10,000 nt of DNA from Botryococcus braunii. Taxonomy: Eukaryota; Chlorophyta; Trebouxiophyceae. Every line of letters starts with the position of its first letter. Within the stretch, counting starts at the first letter, position 1. Made by a program: the position numbers and the translations under genes. The DNA lies in contig KV908344.1 in the NCBI GenBank assembly GCA_002005505.1, positions 1 through 10,000 on the forward strand. The letters are read 5' to 3'. Shown in pieces: positions 1 to 5,850 of this stretch. The notes beneath the pieces were generated by a model that ran no database searches, was not told the DNA's origin, and saw only the letters and a list, made by a program, of their open reading frames with translations.

Positions 1-180
1 GTGCAGGATGTCCCTGACCATGTTGTGTGGGATGTCCCTGACCATGTTGTGTGGTATGTCGCTGACCATGCCGTGTGGGATGTCCCTGACCATGTCGTGT
101 GGGATGTCCCTGACCATGTCGTGCAGGATGTCCCTGACCATGTCGTGTGGGATGTCCCTGACCATGTTGTGTGCGATGTG
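1..180. repeat. 24-bp minisatellite, seven units plus a partial
   Basis: Seven consecutive 24-bp units start at 1, 25, 49, 73, 97, 121 and 145. An eighth unit breaks off around 180, where the next repeat family begins. The unit reads GTGTGGGATGTCCCTGACCA plus TGTT or TGTC, with single-base variants (CAG for TGG in the units at 1 and 121, several changes in the unit at 49). Because 24 is a multiple of three, two forward frames stay open; the frame beginning at 1 would encode an eight-residue repeat, DVPDHVVW. I see no independent sign that it is translated. The array may continue to the left of the window. Confidence 0.95.
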
Positions 181-555
181 TGCGAGGGTTTAGGGTTTTA
201 TCATCGAGTGAGGGTTTAGGGAACCTAAAACCTGACCTGACCACGAGCGCAGGGCCCAGGGCGAGCCCTGCTGGTGTGCGAGGGTTTAGGGTTTTTTCAT
301 CGGTTGAGGGTTTTGGGAACCTAAAACCTGATCTGACCACGAGCACAGGGCCCAGGGCGAGCCCTTGCAAGGGGTTAGGGTTTTGTCATCGTGTGAGGGT
401 TTAGGGAACCTAAAACCTGACCTAACAAGGAGCGCAGGGCCCAGGGCGAGCCCTGCTGGTGTGTGAGGGGTTAGGGTTTTGTCATCGTGTGAGGGTTTAG
501 GGAACCTATAACCCGACCTGACCAGGAGCGCAGGGCCCAGGGCGAGCCCTGCTGG
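179..555. repeat. 96-bp tandem repeat, four units, ending at the exon 2 acceptor
   Basis: Units start at 179, 275, about 364 and 460. Units 1, 3 and 4 are 96 bp; unit 2 is about 89 bp because of a 7-bp deletion at its end. Each unit opens with TGTGCGAGGGTTTAGGGTTT or a variant, has a second AGGGTTTAGGGAACCTA stretch, then ACCTGACC, and closes with CGCAGGGCCCAGGGCGAGCC followed by CTGCTGG. That closing segment is the same sequence that holds the 3' splice site and first codons of the phosphatase exon at about 541. The array is therefore a tandem expansion of an intron-exon junction, with the last copy leading into the real exon. The TTTAGGG words are internal to the unit and do not form a telomere array. 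Confidence 0.92.
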
Positions 556-773
556 TGTGCGACTTCGACTGGAGCCTGGCGGAGGAGAACTCGGACACGT
601 GGGCGCTGGAAGCCCTAGGCATGGGGGAGGCCTTCCGGGGGCCTGATTTGGCAAGCCTGCCCTGGACCCAGCGCATGGACGCCGCCCTCTCCCTTGCGGG
701 GGCTCGGGGGGTCTCCCGCCCCGCCCTTCACGCCGCCCTCTGCTCCATCCCCTTTTGCCCCGCCATCCGCAAG
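541..773 (+). CDS. Phosphatase exon with HAD motif I (N-terminal part)
   Basis: The frame reads [12 protein letters not shown], then [13 protein letters not shown], a LPWTQRMD segment, and ends PFCPAIRK. Codons GAC 561-563 and GAC 567-569 are the HAD nucleophile and acid/base aspartates. The downstream LPWTQRMD and IPFCP stretches correspond to the helical cap region of the family. The 3' border is AAG|GTAGAT with GT at 774, phase 0. The 5' border is uncertain: acceptor AGs end at 533, 540 and 546, all before the Leu-Leu-Val strand expected ahead of motif I; 541 is a working choice. The frame has a stop at 519-521, which confirms that a splice is needed. A GTG at 555 is not a credible start because it would remove the conserved hydrophobic strand. 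The exon is strongly GC-rich compared with the right half of the window. Confidence 0.9.
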
Positions 774-3552
774 GTAGATTCCCGGGTAGGGGGTTTTATT
801 GTAAAACTACTACTGGATCATCGGCATCCTTATGTAATTTTTAGTAAGTGCGGGGGCTTCGGGGGGTCTCCCGCCCCGCCCTTCGCGCCGCCCTCTCCTC
901 CAACCCGTTTTGCCCCGCCAGCCGCCAGGTAGCGTCAATCTCCCGCAATGCCTTGGACGCGGTTTTTTCGTACAACGGCTTCGGTACCGGAATCATCAGC
1001 ATCCTTATGTAATATATATCTGATGATGATGATGATGATGATGATTATGATGATGATGATGATGATGACGATACATTAAGATGTCATCTTATTTTTCCTC
1101 CATCCCATTCTGCCACGCCGTCCGCCAGATAGATTGCCAGGAGGTGGCTCTTATGTAAAACTTCTATGTTTCATCAACATCCTTATGTAATTTAGCAAGT
1201 GCGGGAGCTCGGGGGGTCTCCCGCCCCGCCCTTCACGCCGCCCTCTCCCCCATCCCGTTTTGCCCTGCCATCCGCCAGGTAGATTACATTGAGAGGGCAT
1301 CCGCTGTGGGCGCTCATAGCCATCATTCGTAGTACCGTACCGGCCATAAATATTGACCACATAATCCCAAAAGAAGGTATGGTCAAAATTAAGAATAATG
1401 CAATTTCACGCTAGGCAGGGGAAAATTAAGAGGACCTTCCTCATGGTCAAAATAAGAAAAATGGTAAATAATCATGGCCGGTATGGTACTAAGAACGCGC
1501 ATGGCACAATCGTACAGAGCAAAATTCAAGCTCGGACTTGAGCGAGCACTCATGCGGATGCCCTATTAATCTAGTTTAAAACCCCTGGATTGCCTGTGGG
1601 CAGCTGCCTCACCTCTTTCGCGTTACTGAACCCCCGCCCCCCCCCCCCCCCCCGGGCCATTCGCCGTGCAAAACAGTAGTGGGAACTTCCGTGAGGTCGA
1701 ATTTGTGTGGATTTTCAGCTCAAATTTTCTTCCTTTCGACTCGGAACAGTCTCCATCATGGCAAACTTCGGGCTGAAGTGTTACCACGCGGGAGTTGCCA
1801 GCAGTACGAATCCGTGTCTGTTTGTAGATGAGTCACCTCTGTACCGTCCTCCTCACTGGGGGGCGAGGGTGTGAGGACTCGCGAACTCGCCCTTTCTGCT
1901 CACACGAGTGGGATTAAAAGAGCAACCCAACGTTCAAGGACCCGAACCCAAATGTTTCAAGCTGTGAGTCACGCCCGGGCGAGCAGCAAGCTGGCTTTCT
2001 TTCTTCTTCTTACAAGAGTGGGTCTAAAAACACCTGCCCCATCGGTTTCAACGACTTAAACCCAAACGTTTCAAGCTGCAAGTCACACCCGGCAAGCTGC
2101 CAATTTTCAAACCACAGCGGCCGCAATAATGGCACTGACCCGGCGCATGACGAATTATCCCTCCAACATTTTTCCTGTGCAATGATAATCTGACAGTGGA
2201 GGGCAAGGGACCCCTTGAAATTTTGTTGGAGTGCCTCTTGAGGAAGCATTCATTCTTTTCTTCTTTTTTCCAAGACAGGGTTTGCGTCTTAAGAAGGGTT
2301 TCCTGCTTGAGAAAGGGTTTCCTGGTTAAGAAGGGTTCCTTCCTTAAGAAAGGGTTTCCTGCTTAAGAAAGGGTTTCTCCTTAAGAGTTTGTCGCTTGAG
2401 AAAGGGTTTCCTGCTTAAGAAAGGGTTTCTTGCTTAAGAAACGGTTTCCTGCTTAAGAAAGGGTTTGCTGCTTAAGAAAGGGGTTCCTGCTTAAGAAAGG
2501 GTTTCCTGCTTGAGAAGGGGTTTCCTGCTGAAGAAAGGGATTCCTGCTTAAGAAAGGGTTTGCGTCTTAAGAAGGGTTTCCTGCTTGAGAAAGGGTTTCC
2601 TGCTTAAGAAGGGTTCCTTCCTTAAGAAAGGGTTTCCTGCTTAAGAAAGGGTTTCTCCTTAAGAGTTTGTCGCTTGAGAAAGGGTTTCCTGCTTAAGAAA
2701 GGGTTTCTTGCTTAAGAAACGGTTTCCTGCTTAAGAAAGGGTTTGCTGCTTAAGAAAGGGGTTCCTGCTTAAGAAAGGGTTTCCTGCTTGAGAAGGGGTT
2801 TCCTGCTGAAGAAAGGGATTCCTGCTTAAGAAAGGGTTTGCTTCTTAAGAAGGGTTTCCTGCTTGAGAAAGGGTTTCCTGCTAAAGAAAGGGTTTCCTGC
2901 TAAAGAAAGGGTTTCCTGCTAAAGAAAGGGTTTCCTGCCTAAGAAAGGGCTTCTTGCTTAAGAAAGGGTTTCCTGCTTAAGAAGGTTTCTGTCCTTAAGA
3001 AAAGGTTTCCTGGTTAAGAAAGGGTTTCTTGGTTAAGAAAGGGTTTCTTGCTTAAGAAAGGGTTTCTTGCTTAAGAAAGGGTTTCTTGCTTAAGAAAGGG
3101 TTCCTTCCTTAAGAAAGGGTTTCCTTCTTAAGAAAGGGTTTCCTGCTTAAGAAAGGGTTTCCTGCTTAAGAGTGAAGAAGAAGAAGAAGAACAAGGGTTT
3201 CCTGCTTAAGAGGGGTTCCTTCCTTAAGAAAGGGTTTCCTGCTAAAGAAGAATTAAGAAGGGTCTCTGCACGCAGGCCCTGCAGAAGGCCGACAGGCTGG
3301 AGCACGTGGAAAAAGTGATCGTGAGCGATGCCAACTCGGAGTTCATCCGGATCATACTGGCGGAGCAGGGGCTGGGCGCGGCCTTCCGGGCCGTCCACAC
3401 AAACCCTGGCGTTTGGGAAGGCCACGTGCTGCGGGTGAAACCCTACCATGGGCTGCCTCCCGGCTGCCCTCGATGCCCCCCCAACCTCTGCAAAGGCCGG
3501 GTCCGCCCCTCTATCCCTCAACCCCACACATCCCAGCCCTGCTCCGCCACAC

Positions 3553-3649
<97 letters not shown>

Positions 3650-3810
3650 CACACACACATATCCGAGCGCTGCTCCGCCTCACGCATGCATGTGCACACA
3701 GGCGCGCACGCACACACACACACACACACACATATATCCAAGCGCTGCTCTGCCTCACACATGCATGTGCACACGCACGCACGCGCGCACACACACACAC
3801 ACACACACAT

Positions 3811-3854
<44 letters not shown>

Positions 3855-4967
3855 GAGCCATGCTCCGCCTCCCACATGCATATGCATACTTCTGACTTCC
3901 CAGTGTCGCCCCTGGCTACGAATATCCCAAACCTCTAAGTGGGCTGTGTGCTGATGGAACGGTAACTGCCACCAGGTTGCCTGCTCAGGCAATAGTGTGT
4001 ATATGCAGGTTGTGGGAGGGCTGTGTGCTGATGGGGCGCCAACTGCCACCAGATTGCCTGCTTAGGCAATAGTGCGTATATGCAGGTTGTGGTAGGGCTG
4101 TGCGGTAACTGCCACCAGGTTGCCTGCTTAGGCAATAGTGCACGGAGACTTCTGACCGACGATTTCGTGAAGCCCGTTTTCGTGCAAGCCGACAACCTTG
4201 TTTTCAAGAACAGGGATTATTTGCAGGTCCTGGAGGGGCTCCTGATGGAGCGCAATTGCCATCAGGTTGCCTGCTTAGGCAACAGTGCAAGGAATTTTTT
4301 TACAAACTTGTTTTCAAAGCAGGGGGCATGCGCAGGTGCCGTGTCGGCTGTGGATGAAGCACAACCACCACCAGGTTGCCTGTTTAGGCAAATAGTCCAA
4401 GGGAGACTTCTACATCCCTATACTCTAAGCAGGGGGCACTTGCAGGTACTGGAGGGCCTGCTGATGGAGCGCAACTACCACCAAGTTGCCTATTTAGGAG
4501 ACGGGGGCGGAGACTTCTGCCCGACTCGCCTGCTGGGCTCCCACGACACTGTCATGGCGCGGCAGCGGTACCCCGACGGGCGCCCGTGCGCATTGTACCG
4601 CCTCCTGAAACGCCATGCGGGACACGCTGGTATCTCTGAGGGGCCTCATTCCCCTGACGCGGGCGCCGCCGATGGTGTTAGTAGTATTACTAATATTAGT
4701 GATACCGGTGCCATGTCCGGGAGCCCCTGCACGGCTTTTGGTGCCGCTACCAGCAGGGTTGGGAATTCTGGCACAGAAAGTGGTACTGGAAGTGGAGATG
4801 ACAGTGTAAGCCGGAGTGGGCGAGGTCGCCTCGATGGTGAATGCGGCTCAGCCCTCCAGTCCCGCGGTGCCACAGAGAGGGACCGAGTAGCTGCAAAGGT
4901 TCTGGCATGGACGTTGCCTGAACAGGCGGCCGAGCTGCTCTGCCGATTCGTTGAGCCAAACTGTTAA
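541..4967 (+). CDS. PHOSPHO1/PHOSPHO2-type HAD-superfamily phosphatase gene, three visible exons, 5' end missing
   Basis: Joining about 541-773, 3276-3500 and 4446-4967 gives an uninterrupted frame of about 325 residues. Numbering from the Arg codon at 543, it shows HAD motif I DFDWSL (nucleophile Asp7, acid/base Asp9), an ENSDTW block, motif II VSDAN (Ser94), a [11 protein letters not shown] block with the motif III Lys150, and motif [11 protein letters not shown] (Asp171, Asp175). This order and the Cys-rich CPPNLCKG segment are typical of the Put_Phosphatase family (PHOSPHO1, PHOSPHO2, plant phosphoethanolamine/phosphocholine phosphatases). Family members are Mg-dependent, soluble enzymes acting on small phosphomonoesters such as phosphoethanolamine, phosphocholine, pyridoxal phosphate or pyrophosphate. 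The substrate here cannot be told from sequence. All catalytic residues are present, so the gene looks functional. The length exceeds the usual 240-280 residues because of a low-complexity insert in the last exon. No ATG lies in frame between the stop at 519-521 and the exon, so an upstream exon must supply the start. Confidence 0.93.
695..1290. repeat. Decayed copies of the exon 2 end plus donor site
   Basis: The end of exon 2 and the first part of the intron (about 695-847) recur at 848-1020, 1096-1196 (5'-truncated) and 1199-1290. All three untruncated copies share GGGGGGTCTCCCGCCCCGCC with the real exon. All four end the exon-like part with CCGC(C)AG or AAG followed by GTAG or, in the third copy, ATAG. 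The intron-like parts share CATCCTTATGTAAT. The donor is GT at 774 (real), 929 and 1279; at 1129 it is AT, so that copy has lost its donor. One extra T in the second copy, and the phase of the fourth, put them out of frame relative to exon 2. They are best read as tandem duplication products decaying inside the intron. Confidence 0.85.
1021..1071. repeat. (GAT)n trinucleotide microsatellite
   Basis: About 16 consecutive GAT/TGA triplets, interrupted once by ATT near 1044 and closing with GACGAT. It lies between the second and third decayed copies of the exon 2 end. Confidence 0.95.
1312..1505. repeat. Imperfect inverted repeat with roughly 40-bp arms
   Basis: The left arm, about 1312-1352, reads ATTCGTAGTACCGTACCGGC then CATAAATA. 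The right arm, about 1464-1505, reads GTAAATAATCATGGCCGGTA then TGGTACTAAGAACG, which is the reverse complement of the left arm with a few differences. The loop of about 110 bp contains a degenerate direct repeat, ATGGTCAAAATTAAGAATAA (near 1380) against ATGGTCAAAATAAGAAAAAT (near 1443). A small non-autonomous element is possible, but I see no target-site duplication. Confidence 0.6.
1637..1653. repeat. Poly-C tract (C17) followed by GGG
   Basis: Seventeen C residues follow CCCCCG and run into GGGCCATTCG. A second tract with a similar right border is at 5251-5272. Confidence 0.95.
1898..1996 (-). repeat. Dispersed roughly 90-bp element, copy A
   Basis: On the + strand this copy contains CACACGAGTGGGATT, GACCCGAACCCAAATGTTTC, AAGCTGTGAGTCACGCCCGG and GCGAGCAGCAAGCTGGC. 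The same order of blocks is found at 2008-2098 and, reverse-complemented, at 5432-5523 and 5628-5724. The strand is assigned relative to the copies at 5432 and 5628. No coding capacity is evident. Confidence 0.75.
2008..2098 (-). repeat. Dispersed roughly 90-bp element, copy B
   Basis: Contains TTACAAGAGTGGGTCTAAAA, GGTTTCAACGACTTAAACCC, AAACGTTTCAAGCTGCAAGT and CACACCCGGCAAGCTGCC. It lies in direct orientation to copy A, about 110 bp downstream, and is the closest match to the reverse complement of the copies in the right half. Confidence 0.78.
2278..3260. repeat. 19-bp tandem array of about 50 monomers with a 278-bp higher-order repeat
   Basis: The monomer is CTTAAGAAAGGGTTTCCTG with many single-base and short indel variants. 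Two blocks, 2281-2558 and 2559-2836, are identical at all but one position by eye (G against C near 2325/2603). A third block starts at 2837 but diverges after about 40 bp into simpler monomers. A GAA-rich interruption lies at about 3172-3192. The final degenerate monomer, near 3252-3270, merges with the acceptor of the next exon (TTAAGAAGGGTCTCTGCACG then CAG at 3273-3275). All frames are closed, so the array is non-coding. Confidence 0.95.
3276..3500 (+). CDS. Phosphatase exon with HAD motifs II and III
   Basis: Seventy-five codons, phase 0 at both ends. The exon reads [20 protein letters not shown], continues with a segment containing [18 protein letters not shown], then HTNPGVW, and ends [18 protein letters not shown] (Ser at 3324-3326) is HAD motif II. 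The pattern TNP, then PYH, then [11 protein letters not shown] is diagnostic of PHOSPHO-type phosphatases, and the Lys at 3492-3494 is the motif III lysine. The acceptor is GCACGCAG ending at 3275. The donor is CGG|GTCCGC at 3501, a weak match to consensus, chosen because splicing here to 4446 gives the family-typical KGR-VLEGLL. Reading on in frame instead runs into a His-Thr string encoded by the CA repeat, which is implausible as protein. Confidence 0.93.
3534..3888. repeat. Four 'GC-rich core plus (CA)n' modules
   Basis: A core related to GAGCGCTGCTCCGCCTCACG followed by CATGCATGTGCACA occurs at 3534, 3665, 3740 and 3854. The first is shortened to CAGCCCTGCTCCGCC and the last ends CACATGCATATGCAT. 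The cores are separated by CA tracts: about 3547-3659 (broken by a few T, A or G changes), 3711-3732 and 3790-3852. Alternating purine-pyrimidine DNA of this length can adopt a Z-form. The long His-Thr or Val-Cys open frames over this stretch are artefacts of the dinucleotide repeat. Confidence 0.92.
3941..4419 (+). pseudogene. Five decayed tandem copies of the exon 4 5' end
   Basis: Exon-like segments begin at about 3941, 4009, 4086, 4227 and 4336. Each contains a form of GCCACCAGGTTGCCTGCTTA, matching CACCAAGTTGCCTATTTA of the true exon. The last four are each preceded directly by TGCAG or CGCAG. The first three are spaced exactly 77 bp apart; later spacings are 141, 109 and 110 bp. Where the true exon has GGAGACGGGGGCGGAGAC (GDGGGD), the copies read GGCAATAGTG, GGCAACAGTG or GGCAAATAGTCC, so the two catalytic aspartates are gone. 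The copies at 4086 and 4336 keep a GGAGACTTCT remnant. The copy at 4227 is the best preserved ([18 protein letters not shown]) and is in frame with exon 4. Confidence 0.88.
4446..4967 (+). CDS. Phosphatase terminal exon with HAD motif IV
   Basis: 173 codons plus TAA. Starts [20 protein letters not shown], with GDGGGDFCP as motif IV (Asp codons 4500-4502 and 4512-4514). It continues [17 protein letters not shown] and ALYRLLKRH. The C-terminal end, [19 protein letters not shown] and CRFVEPNC, matches the usual closing 'AKVxxW' helix of the family. Between these lies a Gly/Ser/Thr-rich stretch of about 89 residues (4617-4883) not expected in the family. It is either a coding insertion or an in-frame spliced segment. 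The acceptor is CACTTGCAG ending at 4445. The open frame also extends upstream through the decayed copies to 4080 without a stop. Confidence 0.93.
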   Translation, partial: VLEGLLMERNYHQVAYLGDGGGDFCPTRLLGSHDTVMARQRYPDGRPCALYRLLKRHAGHAGISEGPHSPDAGAADGVSSITNISDTGAMSGSPCTAFGAATSRVGNSGTESGTGSGDDSVSRSGRGRLDGECGSALQSRGATERDRVAAKVLAWTLPEQAAELLCRFVEPNC

Positions 4968-5019
4968 GGATTAATGGTGAGGACCCATAGTGAGGAGTGG
5001 TGTTGGCCCTTGTATGGAA

Positions 5020-5024
5020 TGTAA
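5020..5024 (+). promoter_or_regulatory. Possible TGTAA polyadenylation signal
   Basis: A TGTAA pentamer, the usual poly(A) signal of volvocine and related green algae, lies 53 bp past the stop codon. A pentamer is common by chance and the organism is not established, so this is only a suggestion. A short hairpin, CGGATC, loop GTATCAAT, GATCCG, follows at 5039-5058. Confidence 0.25.
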
Positions 5025-5117
5025 CCTTCACAGATCTGCGGATCGTATCAATGATCCGTACGTACTATTGCTGTGTCACGGCTTCTTTACGAAATTGCAG
5101 TACATATATTCTGGTGA

Positions 5118-5487
5118 AGTACAAGTTTATGTGTACTGCAGGATGATTTTGAACAGGGAACGCTGAAGTTTCCCCAGATCTCACAGATTCTTCGAGAAAA
5201 GTTGAATGAAATTGCCCAATCTTTGCACGTGGTCCCAAATGTCATTACAGAACCCCCCCCCCCCCCCCCCCCGGGGGGCCACTTTTCGGCCATTCCCCAT
5301 GATTTACGGAGTTACAAAGCGTACATCCGTAGCCGAATCCGTAGGCATTGCACGGACTTCCGCACGATTTGCCAATATGGAACATTTTGCGATGCGTCGG
5401 GTCACTTTCAGCATTGCGGCTGCTATGGGTTGCCAGCTGGCTGCTCCGGTGTGAGTTGTAGCTTGAAACGTTCGGGTTCGGGTCGTT
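5118..5487 (+). other. Unrecognised exon-like open frame
   Basis: After an in-frame TGA at 5115-5117 the frame stays open until TGA 5488-5490. The part from 5142, directly after GTGTACTGCAG, reads DDFEQGTLKFPQISQILREK then LNEIAQSLHVVPNVITE. That has a protein-like, helix-forming composition and a plausible 3' splice site. At 5251 it hits the C22 tract, after which the translation looks random. I do not recognise a family. It could be a last exon of a different gene, an exon fossil or chance. Confidence 0.3.
5251..5272. repeat. Poly-C tract (C22) followed by G6
   Basis: Twenty-two C residues after ACAGAA, then GGGGGGCC. It resembles the tract at 1637 in both flanks (GAACCC to the left, GGGCCATTCG or GGGGCCAC with TTCGGCCATTCC to the right). 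Confidence 0.95.
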
Positions 5488-5523
5488 GAAATCGTGGGAT
5501 GGTGACTTCCCATTCGTGTAAAA
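5432..5523 (+). repeat. Dispersed roughly 90-bp element, copy C
   Basis: Contains GCCAGCTGGCTGCTCCGGTG, TGAGTTGTAGCTTGAAACGT, TCGGGTTCGGGTCGTTGAAA and CCCATTCGTGTAAA. It is the reverse complement of the copies at 1898 and 2008 with scattered substitutions. Confidence 0.75.
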
Positions 5524-5627
5524 CAAAGGAGATTGCGTCTGTCCGGCCACTAGAGGCACATGCGATGGAACCTAGTTACTCCGTTGTTTTTCTTAATCTC
5601 CTCTGCAAGTTACAGGTCCTTGAAAGT

Positions 5628-5724
5628 GCCAGGAGGAAGCAGATGTGACTTGTAGCTTGAAACATCTGGATTCGGTCGTTGAAACACTGGGCTGGCTGGT
5701 CATTTTTTCCCCACTCTTGTAAAG
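5628..5724 (+). repeat. Dispersed roughly 90-bp element, copy D
   Basis: Contains GCCAGGAGGAAGCAGATGTG, ACTTGTAGCTTGAAACATCT, GGATTCGGTCGTTGAAAC and CCCCACTCTTGTAAAGG. It is in direct orientation to copy C, about 195 bp downstream. The 100 bp between the two copies hold nothing I can assign. Confidence 0.75.
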
Positions 5725-5825
5725 GAGGTGGAGGAGAAGGCGGGGGAGGAGGAGGAGGGGAGGGGGGGAGGGGAAGGGGGAGGGGGGAGGGGAGGAGGAG
5801 GAGGACGAGATGGGGGAGGAGGATG
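5725..5825. repeat. Purine-rich GGA/GGGGA tract
   Basis: About 100 bp almost entirely G and A on the + strand, with runs of four to seven G separated by A, for example GGGGAGGGGGGAGGGGAAGG near 5757. Such a tract can form G-quadruplex or triplex DNA. The Pro- or Gly-rich translations over it are artefacts of composition. Confidence 0.92.
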
Positions 5826-5850
5826 ACGACATATGTAAAGCCACGTGACA

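Larger units (their letters stand above)
774..3275 (+). other. Intron A of the phosphatase gene, 2502 bp, GT-AG, phase 0
   Basis: The boundaries are AAG|GTAGAT at 774 and GCACGCAG|GCCCTG at 3275. The junction restores [28 protein letters not shown], which matches the spacing between the cap region and motif II in this family. The intron consists of the duplicated exon 2 ends, a GAT microsatellite, an inverted repeat, a poly-C tract, two copies of a dispersed 90-bp element and the 19-bp array. About 1660-1897 and 2100-2275 show nothing I can assign. No reverse-strand gene is visible in the intron. Confidence 0.88.
3501..4445 (+). other. Intron B of the phosphatase gene, 945 bp, GT-AG, phase 0
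   Basis: Begins GTCCGC and ends CACTTGCAG at 4445. The left part is CA-repeat modules and the right part is decayed copies of the next exon's 5' end. Four extra TGCAG or CGCAG acceptor-like sites lie inside (ending at 4008, 4085, 4226 and 4335), so alternative 3' splicing is possible. Confidence 0.87.

Noticed and set aside
179..555. Telomere (TTTAGGG)n
   Set aside because: The TTTAGGG words occur only singly or in pairs inside a 96-bp unit and are never in a pure array.
555..932. Phosphatase frame as one continuous 125-codon protein starting at GTG 555
   Set aside because: Family similarity stops exactly at 773, where AAG|GTAGAT follows, and resumes at 3276. The extension reads intron, and GTG 555 would cut the strand before motif I.
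2278..3260. CRISPR array
   Set aside because: The 19-bp monomers are head to tail with no unique spacers, and the surroundings are eukaryotic.
3147..4049. Reverse 300-codon open frame and the overlapping His-Thr/Val-Cys frames
   Set aside because: They are created by the CA dinucleotide repeat, in which several frames lack stops; the real exon lies on the + strand.
4080..4967. A single 295-codon gene starting at 4080
   Set aside because: The first 122 codons are decayed exon copies within the intron; true family similarity begins at 4446 behind CACTTGCAG.
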